Shown: positions 33,041 to 46,195, numbered from the stretch's first letter. The stretch is DNA of 64,000 bases from Phanerochaete sordida (GCA_019973155.2 BPQB01000104.1:35909-99908); one strand, 5' to 3'. Program-made: numbers and translations. Notes: generated by a model not told the origin, from the sequence alone.

Positions 33041-35678
33041 TCAGTTGAAAAGACCGCGGATCCTGCCCTTAACCCAGACGTCGTCGAGCTCGCACGACTC
33101 GATGCCCGCCGCCTCGCCCTTCTTCCAGCGTTGCACGAGATCCTTCGCCTCGACCGGCGGGACGTCCGTGCCACGCGTGCCGACGGTGACGTGCAGCCGG
33201 TTGCGGAGCTCCTCTGGCATATTTACGACGAAATCGACGCCCTTGCCCTCCGTGTCCGTTTCCTCGCTCGCGACGGCGACATCTGCGACGACAAGCGCCA
33301 TGACGCGGTCGTTCCACACGACGTTGGTCAGGCGGAGCGAGAACAGCGGCGAGGCGGGGAGCGCGTGCAGCGCCTTCGCGCGGTCCCAGAGCTCGCGGTC
33401 GTCGGGCAGGTTCTTCTCGTGCACAAGAGTGATGTGTCCACGCTCCGTGACGCGCTTGTTCTTCTTCAGGGCACGATAGAACTCCTTGCCCTTCTTCGAG
33501 ACGTCGTCTTCCTTGAAGCGTTCGTCGAGCAGCCGTTCGACGTCGACCTCGGGGAGGAGCGCGTAATACCGCGGCTGCGCTTTCTTCTTCTCTTTCTTCT
33601 CCGGCCCGCCACCGCGTGATTTGGGCGAGTAGGCACGGGCGGCAGCAAGCGCTTGGCCCATCTGCTCGGCGGATGGCCGGGGTACGCCAAGGATACGGAC
33701 ACAGGCGTCGACCGCACGCGCGAGGGCATCCTCAAGGGACTCTTCGATGTTCATCTCCACCGACTCGTCGACCTCGTTCTCGAGCAGCTCCTCGGCCTTC
33801 TGGAGGAACATCCAGATGACCTCTTCGTGCGACTTGGCAGTGTCAGCGCGGAGCGATTGGTGATTTTCGCCTCGTGCTGTGACGCGGTCGCCGCAAATAC
33901 GATGGATGGTCGCTAGTGGTAGGTCGAACGACCAGTTCAGCGCGAGCAGGCGTACGGGCGGTTGCATGTCTTCAGTCGCGTCGCGAAGCGCTTTGCGGTG
34001 CATACGCAGATGGTTGTTCCTGGGCCATGATATCAGCTGCGAGCACCGCGGTGATGGCACTGAACTCACTTGTCTGCGATCACGACGTCGTGCTTTTCCA
34101 GCAGTTTGACTACGTTCTTGATAAACTGAGGTCCAGATTTCCTCCCAGGCACGTCGTCGCTTTGCGTGTGACCGAAGCCGAAGAGGTGCGTTAGCGCGAC
34201 AGAGATGACGGTCTTGCCTATCAAGCTCATGAGTTTCCCGCAAAACAGGGACTATACGCAAGAATACGCACCAACGCCAGGCACCGCAACAGGAACGATG
34301 ACCGTCTTCCCGAACTTCGTGTTCGCCTCCACCGCCTTCACCTCGTCCTCCTTGCTGCTGCCCTCGAGCTGGTCCTTGCCCTCCCCACTCTCGAGCCACT
34401 TGAGGAAACGTTCGCGCGTCGCAATGATGCCCCTGCCCTTGTTGAACTCGGCGAACTGGCTGCGGTCGCGCTTGATCTCGCTGATGACCCACTTGACGTA
34501 GACCTGCGTCTCGGGGCGGCGCATCTTCGCTTTGGACAGGTTCGTCGTCGACGGGCCCTTGGACAGCAGCGTCTTCGTGACCTCGCGCCAGTCGCGATAC
34601 ATCATGTACGGCTCGTCGAACTTGACCTTGAAGAAGAACGAGGAGCCTGGCGCGTATGGCGATGCGCTCGCGTCCTTGCCTGGTTTCGATGGTGGCTCCG
34701 AGACATGCGTACGTACGACGAAGCCCTCGAGTGCTTGTCCGCGCCACTGCCCCGACTTGCCAACCTCTTCCGTGAACTCCTTGACCTCGGCAATCGTGTT
34801 CAGTACCGTGGACTGCGTGACAATGAAGCCCCACTCGCGCGCGAACGCGTCAACGGCGTCCTGTTGCATCGTGCGGAACTCGCCTCGGCTCTCGTTGAGG
34901 CCGTGCAGATGTAGCCCGGTTTGGTCTTTGGAGTATGGCAGGACGTGCTCCTCGAAGGAGTCGTCGCAAAGCTGCAACAAAGGATCAGTCAAGCTCTGCC
35001 AGAACGAAGCGAATGACAACACACTTCCGCGACCGCAGTCCACTTTTTCTCCCAGAGCACGTTCGCGAGATCCTCTTCCGTCTTCCCAGAGTCTGCAAGG
35101 TGCTTGCGGAGCCAGCGCTCGCCGACCTGGGCGTGGCTCTCCGACATGGGGGCCTTCGAGCCTCCCAGTGAGTGCTTCGACGTGACAAGCAGCTTTGTGG
35201 GGGTGAGTGCTGCGATGAAGATGATGCATCCGTTCGACTTCAGGGTGAGCTTGTACGGTGGTTTCGTGTGCGCTTCGAGCGAGCCCCACTGCGCTTTATT
35301 AGAATCAGGGGCGCATGTGAATTAGTTCGCTGGGCAGCGTACCGTTGTCCAAGGCACCTCGCCGATGTTGAAGAACTTGTCATAACCGCGCGCCACAATC
35401 CTGTGCTTCGTCTGACCGTCGACCTCGATGTCCTGCGTGAAGAGACCTCTTGCGAGCGTCGGGAACGGAGACGGGATGTCGTAGTATTTGAACTCGTTCA
35501 TCTTCCAGCTGCGAATAGCGATACTTGGGTCGGCTGGCGCCTCATAGGTGGTCGACTTCACGAGCTTCGGTGACTTCTGCGAGAGCTGAACCAGTTTCTC
35601 GACGAGGGCATGGTCGCCGTCGTCTATCTTCAGTTTCGAGAACAGGCCTGAGAGGTCTGTCGTCTGGGTTGCCGCCAT
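33041..35678 (-). CDS. TRL1: Fungal tRNA ligase (808 aa)
   Basis: Five exons: 35343-35678, 35025-35288, 34272-34971, 34070-34217 and 33041-34019; total 2,427 nt. The N-terminal ligase domain has the nucleotidyl-transferase motif RIVARGYDKFFNIGEVPW with the adenylated Lys at 101, and further motifs NGCIIFIAAL, GFVVRTHV and FFKVKFDEPYMMYRDW. Exons 3 and 4 meet in the P-loop of the kinase domain (VPGVGKT, residues about 430-436). The C-terminal cyclic phosphodiesterase has its two HxT motifs at H678/T680 (GHITLVHEKN) and H759/T761 (LHVTVGTRG). This three-domain enzyme heals and seals tRNA halves after intron removal and also joins HAC1-type mRNA in the unfolded protein response. Length and domain order match the fungal family; no damage is visible. 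A longer minus-strand frame running through the exon 4-5 junction is an artefact. Confidence 0.95.
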
Positions 35679-38600
35679 GGTTGTCCTGTTGCTCTTGAAC
35701 TGGCGGGAAACTGCGAAGGTGTTTGCGAAGCTCGCTCCGCGGGATGCTAGCGGGCGTACATGGGCGGCGAAGAGGTTGCGTGCAATATATAGTGGAAGTA
35801 TCTGTCAGATATCGGTCAAAACGAGTCAGGAAGGCTACCAGTGACTCACTTTGGAGAGAGCGACTCGGATCGTGTGCTAATGACCGCGGAGCCGTATTGT
35901 GCGCTCAGCACGTTTGGCTGCAAAGCAATGCAGAACTGAACAGGAATCACCGCCGAGGACGCGCCGACACTGATTTGAGAACTCCTGACGCGGCCAAGTA
36001 GGCGAGATGAAGGGTTTGCCGGACACGAGCAGTGAGCGATGGTACAGTCGCGGGACAAGATCACGATGAACGGGACGCGACCAGGAAGCTTATTGAGGTA
36101 AGTAAATGAGGTAAGCTTCAAGCTGAAGCATGTAAGTAGGTTTCTTATACGCGCGTCTACAGATTGAGCTGCGGTAAGTATTCTCGGTAAGTGACTGTCA
36201 GTCTGTGTATATGGAGCTTGAAATGCCACGCCTTTCCTCTTGACTTCGACCATGAAGACATGCACATGCGTCCTCCGGGTCACCTTCGCTCAGAACCAGC
36301 TGTGTACGACCAACCAGTCTTCTCCTATCGTGTCCTCCTCATTACAGCATCCGCCACGCGCAAAAGCTTAGCGACTGAGCCTTGTCCGACTCCGGGTCAT
36401 CGCCCAGTCCGCCTCGGAGCTCGCTTGCAGCCATCGATTACCCCGCACCGCGCCCCTTGCGCCAAGCAAGCTACATAGCAACCGCACAACGTCATGGTGT
36501 CGTGTGCATTGGGGCCAGGCTGGCTTAAGGTTCACGCGCTATATCGGTGAGTGAGCTACGCTCCTGGCGAGTCTGGACTACACAGAGGGCAGTGTGTCCG
36601 CCTGGCTCTGCACCGCTGCTATTTTCGCTGCGTATATGCGCGTCATAGGCAACGTTGGAAGACTTGCGTCAGGAAACTCAGCTTCCTGATGGGTTTGCGC
36701 CGCATTTAAGCCACGAGAAGGCAGCAGGAAGTGACGCAGCGTCGGGCGACATTGCTCGTGGCGCAGTCCAAGTCGCGTCTTTGCGCGCACCGGCGGCCGC
36801 TAGCCCACAGGGGTCCCCGACTGCGGTGTCAATGATCGACTCCCTCTCGCGAAGTCCGTACAAGTCCGTACGCAGTCGATGTTTCGATCGCGGACGTACT
36901 CATGGTACGCTTCCGAGACCTCAGCACGCGGAGCCGGCAGCCGTGTCCGAGTGCAGAAGGCGGGCCCGCAGTAGAGCGCTGTTGGACGGATGGTGTCGAC
37001 CGCGTTCGAAGGACCGCAGTCGCTCCTAGACGATCTCGAGCCCCTAGTCGCGGCCGCCGATCCTGCTCCTGAGGGGAAGGGAATTCTGTCCTCCTTGTGC
37101 CTTAGACAGAACGTTCTTCTGTGGCGGCTCTTTCGGTGACTTTTGGTACAGCGAGTGTTGCAGCTCTTTCGGCGTGGTGATAATCTGAGATGTGGGTCAG
37201 ACGCAGCGCGAGGACTGCACTTGTTCCGGCTCGTGGCTGACCCACTACTCATTCGTTCCAATAACAGGCACGCAATAACCTTTGACATTACTCACAATGC
37301 TCTTGACATGCCACGACTCCACCGTAAAATGAACAGTGAGTGTCCGCACCGAGCCTCCGAAACAACAGCTAACTGATTTCGATTTTGGCTTTGCTTAAAT
37401 TTGAAGGAGATGCACCACACGCCGTACCTGGAGGTACACCATATGGGTCTGAGGAACGCTATCATCAACGAGACGCTCCCCGCTAAGTCCGACCACGCCG
37501 GTCGACTCGGAGGATACCCATGCTTTGCGCCCGCCGCCGCATCCATGCGTTCACGCAGCTATCGTCGCAAGTTTTGTCGCCGGTCGGCGCGAAGGCATCA
37601 CCACGAATATCCAGGGCCGCGTCGAGGGATCCAGGTACAGGTACTCTGCTCCATACTTTGTCCGACAGCCTACAACACACCATGCCGTCTTGTGTACAGT
37701 GCGCCAAAAAATCAATCACACATACCGAACGGCGGTGAGCATCGACTGTCCTCGAGGTCGCCGAGTTCAGATAGGTGCCCTGAACAGCACGCGCTCGCCG
37801 AGATATGCAGCACCGCCGCCCAACCAGCTGCATCTGCTCGCGCGCCGCCCGACAGAGTTCGCCGACCGACTGTCATTACCACCTTCTCCGTTATCTCGAG
37901 AAGAGCGGCGCTCCTCGAAGAGGACGCTGTCCGTACTTTCGCCAGCGCACGCTTAAGGCATGCGGCCCTTGTCTCGGCGAATCGTCCACATGGGATCTGG
38001 ACCACTTGAGCAAAGAGGCTCGTGGCTCGTGAGACTAGCCTTCGGCGCCGCCAGTGGTCGATAACAGCTGACTCTCGCAGCAACGCTTCCATGTGGAGTG
38101 CGTGATGGGCCAATCTGACACACGGGGTGCGTTCATACGAGCACGGCGGGGCAGTCCATACGGCATGAACAGCTCCCGCGGCTTGTCGTGTGCATGGTCC
38201 ACGTCGCGAGCAGCGGCGGCGACGGCGTGTTCGATGTGGGGAGGCGACGCAGCGGTAGCCGTTGCCGACGCTCGGCTATTGGGCACGATTAGGGTTTGCA
38301 TCACATGGCCCGGTCCCGCTTGCGGTGTGGGGGCCCGTGCGCGGTGCAGATCTCCCCGCCGGACGATTATGGGCATGAGAGAGGCTGTTGCAAAGTCGGC
38401 AAGTGCGTATCTCGCCGTTCATATCGCTCCGTCCTATGCTTCATGCTGATGCTTCGCGGCCAGCGATACCCACCAGGCTCGCTGCTCGCCGCGGCGTCAC
38501 GCGCGCTGTGCTCCGAGGCGGCGAGCGGGCTGGCAGCGCCGTGCGGGACACTGCGCGGCTGGGGACGCGAGCGGGGGCCGTCGTCAGGCGTCACACGAAC

Positions 38601-38904
38601 GGACGCAGCCAAGCGGGCTCGCGCGCGCGCGGGGAGCGAGGCTAGGCACCCACATCAGATCTTTATCTGGTGATCGAATGTGCCCCGCGGGCCATTTGCG
38701 AATGGGTGGGCGTCCATCTGCGATTCCGAAAGATGCAGTGTGTGCTCTCCGAACAAAATATTCAGCATGAGTTCGGTCCGTTGCCCTCCTATCATGCGCG
38801 TGCACGTATAAGTATCCCGGCCTGCCCTCGCCACCGCGCTTCGTGCAGGCTGCCCACCGCTCGCCCTCCGCCCCCCGCTCCCTCCTCCGACGAGCCGCTC
38901 CCCG
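35679..38904. other. 3.2-kb region without a recognisable gene
   Basis: The first part holds the promoter of the tRNA ligase gene. From 36.2 to 38.6 kb, frames on both strands are short and overlapping and none matches a family I know. GC content rises toward 38.5 kb. A lineage-specific gene with many introns or a non-coding RNA could be hidden here. Confidence 0.45.
38807..38814 (+). promoter_or_regulatory. TATA box of the UNC93-like gene
   Basis: TATAAGTA lies 91 bp before the ATG at 38,905 and is followed by a C-rich leader with CTCCTCCG and CCCCGCTCC tracts, a usual arrangement for a well-expressed fungal gene. Confidence 0.6.
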
Positions 38905-40631
38905 ATGGCGTTCGCCAACATGAAGCTCCCGGTGTGGTACACGTACGTTGCTGTTCATGATCGCCGTGTTCCCCAGGTGCTGACAAGCGTGATGTTCGCA
39001 GGACGCCTATGACGCAGGTGGTCCTCGTCGGCATCACCTGGTGAGTCTCACGACCGCGTCGGCCCGCCCGCCTGTGCTCACGATGTTGCCAGCTTTGCCA
39101 CTGTGGGGATGTTCCAGGCGGTCTCGAATCTCGGTGCCGGAGGAACGCAGGATGTGTCCCTCTCCGACACCTCAAACGGTGTCTTGTACGGCATGTTCGC
39201 GCTCACCGGTCTCATTTCCGGCGGTATCAACAACGGTAAGCGCCATTCGCACGACCAACCTACGCGTCGGTGACAGTGCTTCGCAGTGCTTGGACCCCGG
39301 TGGACCCTCTTCTTCGGCACTCTCGGCTACGCGCTCTATGTCGGTGCTCTCTGGTGGTATGTGGTTGTCGTGTGAATATCTTGGCGACGTCTGCTCACTC
39401 CGACATCACAGCTTCCAGGTGCAGGGAACCCGCTGGTTCCTCATCTTCGCCGGTGCCGTACTCGGCTTCACTGCAGCGCTCCTCTGGTCCGCTCAAGGCT
39501 CCATCATGATGAGTTACCCGCTTGAGAAGGACAAGGGCAAGGCCTTCGGCGTGTTCTGGGCGATCTTCCAGTTCGGTTCGCTGATCGGTGCCATTATCGC
39601 CCTTGCCCTTAACATCAAGAGCGGCGGACTCAGCGCCGTGTCTACCTCCACGTACATTGTGAGTCTCACGATGCTGCGCCGGGGTTCCCCGCTTACACCG
39701 CTTTTCAGGCGTTCTTGGTCATTATCTTTGTCGGCGTGGCCACGGCATTCCTCGTGCTCTCGCCGCACTTGGTCGTCCGTAGCGACGGCACGATCGTCCG
39801 CCTCGATGACAAGTCCAAGGTGCACGAGGAGGTCGTCGGCATGTTCCGCATGCTCAAGGACTGGCGCATGCTCGCGCTGCTGCCCATGTTCTTCGCGTCC
39901 AACTACTTCTACGCCTACCAGGGCAGTGTCAACGCAACCGTGTTCGACAGCTCGACCCGTGCGCTGAACGCCTGCCTTGAGGGCGCTGGTGCGATCGTCG
40001 GCGCGCTCCTGATTGGCTTCCTCGTCCTCGACAACAAGTGGATCTCGCGCCGCAACCGCGGCTACCTCGGCCTCGCGGTCGTCGTCACCGAGACGATCAT
40101 CGTCTGGTCTGTCGGCCTCTCGTGGCAGGTAACCTTCGACCGCAACTACAAGGCGGACCACAACGGCACCCTCATCAACTACCACGACAGCAACTACGGT
40201 GGCAAGGGCGCCCTCTACTTCTTCTGTGAGCTCCCTTCTTCTGTGTGTACTTGCAGGAGCTCAGTTTGCGTCGTCTAGACTACTTCTGCGACGCGACCTA
40301 CCAGGCGCTCGTATACTGGATCATGTCCGCGCTCTCGAACGACCCCTTCACGCTCGCGCGCTTCGCGGGCCTGTACAAGGCCGTGCAGAGCGCAGGGTCC
40401 GCGGGCTCCTTCGGCATGGACGCCGTGCTCACGCCGCTCCTGAACGAGCACCTCGCCAGTTGGATAATGATGCTCGTCTCCTTCATCCCTGCGATCTTCG
40501 TCATCCGCTCGATCAAGGAGACGAACTACGAGGACGAGAAGATGGTCTACGTCGACGACGTCCGCCGCGAGGAGCTCGAGGAGGGCAGCGCGACCGAGGA
40601 GAAGATCGACGAGAAGGCGAGCACGTCCTAA
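38905..40631 (+). CDS. UNC93-like membrane transporter (468 aa)
   Basis: Seven exons: 38905-38942, 39002-39040, 39093-39235, 39287-39356, 39412-39658, 39709-40225 and 40279-40631; total 1,407 nt. The protein shows the UNC-93 branch of the major facilitator fold. The start MKLPVWYTTPMTQVVLVGIT is followed by GMFQAVSNLGAGGTQD, then TM pairs with ALTGLISGGINNVLGPRWTL, GAALLWSAQGSIMMSYP-like (TAALLWSAQGSIMMSYPLEK), GKAFGVFWAIFQFGSLIGAI, and near the end YFCDATYQALVYWIMSALSN. About 11-12 membrane segments are visible. The acidic, Glu-rich C-terminus (YEDEKMVYVDDVRREELEEG) is cytosolic. In fungi these proteins are putative transporters of unknown substrate. All splice sites are canonical and the gene looks intact. 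Confidence 0.92.
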
Positions 40632-41134
40632 GTCCCCGCGCGATCCCTCCACCCTTTGTGTTTCTTGCGTTTTTCTATTCACGTATCTGTATCACGGACT
40701 TTCATGATTGGGGTTGTTCTATCGTTATTGACGGACAATCTTACGAGGGGAGTCATGTCTTTGCTATCGTGTCGTACCATGTCATATTGTAGATTTAATA
40801 CACCCTGGATTTCATCTTCGCACTCTCGTACGTGTCGTCAACTTCGATGTAGAGTGAGAGCAGGGCGTGCCAGTTGTGGTCGCAGCCCACAGATCAATTC
40901 CCATCGTCGACGGAGCGTGACTGGTAAAGCCGCCAGCAAAAGCTACGATGTCGACATGTGACAGACCGCAATTTTGGCTATGTACAGCATAGATAGAACC
41001 AGAGCACAGACAAGACACGGTTCGTGGGCACAGTCAGGAAAGGAGACCCTTGCGCCACAGGGTCGAAGTTGATTAGACGGATACAGACGCGCACACTCTG
41101 CTCATGCGACCTACAGCCTACACGCCGTGCGCAG
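40632..41134. other. Spacer between convergent genes
   Basis: Holds the 3' untranslated regions of the UNC93-like gene (+) and a DUF6533 gene (-). No further gene seen. Confidence 0.5.
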
Positions 41135-42971
41135 TTAGCCTAAATAAAGGCCACAGGGTTGCACATGTACCCACCTTTTGCAGAGAAGGGCTCCACAAGC
41201 CGCCTCACAAGCGCATGTGGCGAGCTCGGGACCGCCGCTCCCGCCTTGAAGCCCATCAAACGATCCCAGGACATCCCTGAGGGGCGCCGGTCCAGGCCAT
41301 CGCGTAGATTCCGTGCCCGTTCCCTCAGTCGAGCCTTCCACCGGCGGACCGTGGCGCTCCTCTTCGTCCCAAATCTCAGCCTCTGCGCGCATCTCAGACC
41401 CGTGCACGAGGGGCTCCCCGATATTCCCGAGGAAGTCCGACTGGGCAGTGGGAGACCTAAAGTTCAGAGTGCCCGAACACGTCCCGTTGCGAGGCTCCGA
41501 GTCGTCCTCTTCGGAGAGCGAGCCGTGCTGGCGCAGGTTCAGCATGAAGCGCTGTACGAGCAGGGGCGGCTGGGCGGCGGGTGAGCGAGAATTCTGGGCA
41601 TGGGACGGCCGAGACAAACCATGAACTGCACACAGCTGACAACGTAGCTGATCTGGGACGTAAGATTAGATTGAGAGAGGGATGCTGGGGGTCCGAGGGA
41701 GTCTCACGTTTGAAAAAGTAGCGGAGTAGGTCACGAGTTGCAGAATGTTGATGACCAGCAGCGCACTACGGGAGCAGATTCCAGGAGTTATATCAGGACA
41801 TTCATGCGCTGTAGCTGTGCTTACATGAAGTAGATCGTGCCTGCGCGGGAGGGAGTTAGCGAGCGTTGTGAGCAGCGAAGGTAGTACGCACCATTGCGGA
41901 GCAAGACCGCGGAGATGGACGAGCCGACTCCGAGCTGTCGCATGCTGCTGAAGACCCTGAATGTCTTAGCCCAAGTCAGCACCAGGACCATCGCATCCGC
42001 GGCGATAACGCTGCTCCTTGTGAGAAATAGCACTGCACCCATTCGTAAGAGAGATTTCATGTAAATATTCGCGTGCAGACCTACATCTAGGAAGAGTATG
42101 TGAGCACACGCGATCACGAGGGACAATGCAGGCTAACGTACTTTCGGTTCAGGTCTTCCGGAATATTGGTAAAATCCCCACATACTGGCGTTCCTAGCAG
42201 CTCCTCGTAAACGATCGTTGTATGCACCCAGCCGTACTAGAGGACCGTCAGACAACCCGATAAAGATGAATGGTGGACGATAATCTTACGATGTTCGTCC
42301 CTACTGGCACTAAGCCAAGCAAGAGAACTACGAGAGGCAATGCGTACTTCAGTCTTGATTCCTGCCACAGGGCGTATACTCGCAGTGCGGAGAATGCTAG
42401 AGGTAGTATGAGTCGGCTAGTAAGGTCGCACCGTGGGCTCACTCACAGGATATCAACACGGTGGTCGCTAAGAATGTCAACTGTCCGAGAATGTCGATTG
42501 GCTTGCACCTGCACGCCGCGCGATGCTGAGAGCCTGGTCCTACAGCAAAGGCATGCGACTTCTGGAGTTGCGATAAGATGAGACGGACAGTGAATGCTTT
42601 CGAGGATACGTACACCAGCTAGGTCCGACTCCGATGCACGTCAGGATCGAGTTGAGAAGCATGATCCAACGCGTACTGAGCAGGAGGAGCGACGTGGCAG
42701 TGATCTTCTTTTGCCATACCGCCGAAACCTCCTGGTCGAAGGTGATGAGTAGCTCGTATACTATAAGACCTACAATATGACGGCGTCAGCGTGCAGTCGT
42801 TGAAAATGATGGGCAAACGTTCGCACCAACGAGTGACGTGGTGACGTAGGTCGTCGTCTTACTGAGAGCATGAGCATAGAGTGAGCATGAGGTAGAGCCC
42901 CACGATAAAAGGGAGTGTGGCTCTTACACTTGCTGAACAATACTAACCAAAGCCTCACTTGACGATGACAT
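41135..42971 (-). CDS. DUF6533 membrane protein, diverged copy
   Basis: The proposed start is the ATG at 42971 (MSSSSEALVSIVQQV), followed by a GTAAGA donor. Then come the DUF6533 core (a VYELLITFDQEVSAVWQKK-like reading near 42.74 kb), SLLLLSTRWIMLLNSILTC, AFSALRVYALWQESRLKYA and LPLVVLLLGLVPVGTNIV at 42.25-42.42 kb, and SSVIAADAMVLVLTWAKTF with VGSSISAVLLRNG at 41.9-42.05 kb. The last exon holds LLVQRFMLNLRQ, FRSPTAQSDFLGNIGEPLVH and a long tail to 41135. Exons were not all fixed. It is 3' to 3' with the UNC93-like gene. The C-terminal tail is longer than in the block copies. Confidence 0.7.
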
Positions 42972-44159
42972 GTCAGTCAATGAGGCGCGGTGTGGTCCGG
43001 GAAAGGCGACAACAGACGGAAGGTTGGAGTTATTGGAATTGTTATCCGAGCGAGGAGAGTCTGAGCTCCAGCTGAACTCGCTGCCGGAGGTAATATAATG
43101 TTCGCCACTTGCATTTCAAGCGAGGTGCGTTTCGAACCTTTACGCCACTGCACTGCCCAGGCCAAGCATGTCAGCACTGCATCCTCACAAGTAACAGCCG
43201 CATCACCATAAGAGAGGCACAAGACCGAAGTATGAAGGAATGAGAGGGAGCATCTGTCAAAATACCAGCAGAACATGATCTATGAGAGACGGAGATGCCA
43301 CAAATCGCACCGCTGCGAGAGCGGGCGGATTGATGCGAAAGATGGAGCAGAGGAACGCACACGATTGGGGACGCCACCTCCGGTACCCGCGCTCTTCAAA
43401 GTCATTCCAGTCGCGTTTCGCGCGCTCGGAGATGGTAATCCCCGAGCACACTTGCAAGGAATGATATGCAGGTGACAGGGATCTGCGCTCCCGGAAGCAA
43501 ATGGCTCGTGCACCCGTCGTCAACCATAGAGTTGCCTCGAGGAAGATAGCCTGAGTATTGAAGGAGCAAACAGGGTGAGCGCTATGGGCCTCGTTCGAGA
43601 GAATTTGGCTGCGGACGAGCGCATCTGAGCGTCACTGACCGGAACCGTGCACGGCTGGCGTCGAGGTCGTTCAAAACCGCACGCCCGAGAATATCATCGG
43701 CTACGTTACTCTGGCTGAAGAATGGAAAGTCTAGCCTAGAGCGAAAAAATATGAACATATCCTTCCACAACGTAGGGCGTCGAGACTCCGAACCTGCAGC
43801 TGGAGGTGAACGCGAACCAAACGCGAATCGAGGGGCAGGCTCAATATTTAGCGCCAAAAAAGCGCGCGACACTGGACTCCCGATTAGGCATACTATGTTC
43901 GAACTCGAGAAGTGGCCGAGATCGTTCTGAAAACCATCACATTGCGAGCGGCACAGCAGAACCTTCAACAATAGCAATGCGACTACAGAAAATATATACA
44001 GGAATATTGTGGGCGACATAGCTGGGTGCTGGTATATCGCGTGAAATCGGCGAGTCGGACGAGCCCTTCAAGCCCATCGAATACATGACGTGGAGGTCAA
44101 AGTGTCCAAGTATCAAAATAAGTAGTGTCTATATGGGAAAAACATAAGCGAGCCAACCT
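42972..44159. other. Spacer with one unrecognised frame
   Basis: A minus-strand frame at 43582-44019 begins with a hydrophobic, signal-like stretch (IFLYIFSVVALLLLKVLLC), but the remainder has no recognisable features. It could be a small secreted or anchored protein or chance. Not called as a gene. Confidence 0.35.
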
Positions 44160-46195
44160 CTACTGGTCTGAGTATCCGCGGATAGGTGCGCTCTCCTCGG
44201 GATCGTAGTCAGCAGCCTGCTTGTCCCGGAAGCCCACCGGCGCGTAGGAGGGAGAGATGGTCCTCGTCTTCGCACCGCCACGCACTACGCCCCGCGTGCA
44301 CGCTGCAATCGCAATGATGCAGAGGATAGTGATCACTGCCAAGTTTGCGCCGAGGAGCCCGATCACGACGGGGCCGTACTTGTCTAGGAGCGAAGCGACG
44401 CCGCTGTCAGCGCCGGCCCCGTCTGGCGACAGCGCGGCGTCCGCGAGCGAACCTGAGACCTCATCGACATCAGTCGCGGCGGCGCCCGGTAGACCGGACG
44501 ATGTAGGCGATGGAAAGGGCGTGATCGCTCCGGTGTCCGTAGAATTCTGGACGGCGCTGAAGTCCTGCGGGAAGAGCGTCGGGAGGAAGATCGGGTCGAT
44601 AAGCGTAGGGGCGATATGGGTGAAGAGGAAGCTCTGTGTGAGCTGGAAGTCGAGCCACGCCTCCTCTGGGTCGGTGAGGGAGAGAAGCTGCACGAAGGCC
44701 CCGCTCGCGCCCGGCTGGTCGCTCTCGCGGTTCTGGGGCCCGAAGTTGAAGCTGGAATCGGCATCAGAGCATGCTTGAGTGCAGCAAAGGAGAGGCGCGT
44801 ACGACGTGAGGACGTTCTTAAGGAATACGTCCCCGAGGATAATGTCGACGTTGTTCAGCGCGAGGGTGTTCGCGTCGGTAACTGTTGAGGTGCACAGAAA
44901 GAACGTCGTCTCTGTTCCATCTGGCAGAGCGCTAGAGTATGCATGCGCTCTGCTGAGATCTAGAGGATGCAGTGGGTAGTCCAGGTTACTGTGAATCGGG
45001 TGACTTTCGTTAATTTCACGCTGCTCTCCGAAGGCTAGTTGGGTACACGTACCCAATGGTGAACGATATGTTCGCAGAGTCATAACACGGAGCAAACCAT
45101 GTGTCGTTGACCTTGATGGAGCCGTTTATTGTGCCATAGATCGCGTCCGCGAGATCCCCGGGGATGACGAGGTCGCTGGTTCCTGAGTCAAACAACGCGA
45201 CGAGCTTCCCTTCCGTCGTGTTGGCGATAGCCGACGGAGGCAGCGGTATGTCCTGACCGTTGACCTTCATCCCGTCGAGATAGCCCGCCCATTGATGGTC
45301 GACGACTCGCGGAATCTGCGGGGCCCGGGCGACGGCGGCGTACGCGGGATCATGGTAGCCAACGACAAAGGCACCGTTCGCACCGCCCTCGAGGTCCACC
45401 ACGCGGTTCAGCAGAAGGTCGTAGCTCGGCTGCAGCGAGCTGTTCTGCGCGAAGAGGTTGGCCATGGTCGTACGACCGAGGGTAACGTCTTCGCCCCAGG
45501 CGCGGTGGACTGTTTGGTCAACCTCCGACTCAAGGTCGCTGTCGAAGCTGACGCCGAGGAGCCCCATGCTGCCTGGTGCATCGTCGCCAAGCTGCCAGAC
45601 AGGACATGGTGAGTCAAAAGAAGGCCAGTGTTTTGCGGGGCACGCACAGTCTGGACGTTGATGAAGGCTGTGGGGATTAAGCGAGGGCGATAACACGCGG
45701 AATGTTCAAGACGTACCCTGCGACGGAATAGTGTACTCGCCAATCTTGAGCTCCGCAAATTGGACCGTGCCCGCGACCGAGCCCTTGACGTATGTAATAT
45801 TGGCCTCGAGGTGTGAGTCGTTGGTAATTTGGATACCTCCTTCCGGTGCATAAATATAGAGGTCGCTAGAGCCTGTATCGAGAGTGACCGAAAATTCTGA
45901 GGGCGGGTGAGCCATATCATGTACAAAGGGCAAGCTGAAAAGTGTTACCTCTCCCACCAAGGGTAATATTCAATGAATACTGGGGGCTCAATGTCAGCAT
46001 CGCAGGAGACCGAGTGAGGGGTGCGCGTACCGAGATGTCCCCAGTGCCTTGGTCGCTGAGCACAAGCCCTGACGATCTTGTGAAAGGTACTCTAACGCTG
46101 GCGTCGCGAGGGAATGCAATGTTCGACGAAGCAAACGCGGTGTATAGACCAAGCGAGAAGAAGGCCGCGGCGGCTAGCTTGCGGAGCGACGCCAT
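44160..46195 (-). CDS. Membrane-anchored pepsin-like aspartic protease (587 aa)
   Basis: Six exons: 45949-46195, 45717-45896, 45648-45667, 45053-45591, 44803-44988 and 44160-44751; total 1,764 nt. A signal peptide is likely at residues 1-23 (LAAAAFFSLGLYTAFA). The first catalytic motif is TLDTGSSDLYIY with Asp89, the second VALFDSGTSDLVIPG with Asp284. Family strands such as GSMGLLGVSF and VDIILGDVFLKNVLTSFNFG are present. A Ser/Thr/Pro-rich linker leads to a C-terminal transmembrane helix (about 516-541, VVIGLLGANLAVITILCIIA) and a 45-residue cytosolic tail. This is the A1 family, cleaving peptide bonds at acid pH, here probably held on the plasma membrane or a vesicle. The third exon is only 20 nt long. 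No lesion is seen. Confidence 0.92.

Noticed and set aside
33041..34834. Single minus-strand frame of 597 codons
   Set aside because: Its first third is out of frame with the tRNA ligase exon 3 and reads through an intron. The five-exon model keeps every domain of the enzyme intact.
43100..43190. Possible tRNA because of a GGTTCGAAA-like T-loop on the minus strand
   Set aside because: The flanking bases do not form a T-stem, and no acceptor stem or D-arm can be folded around it.
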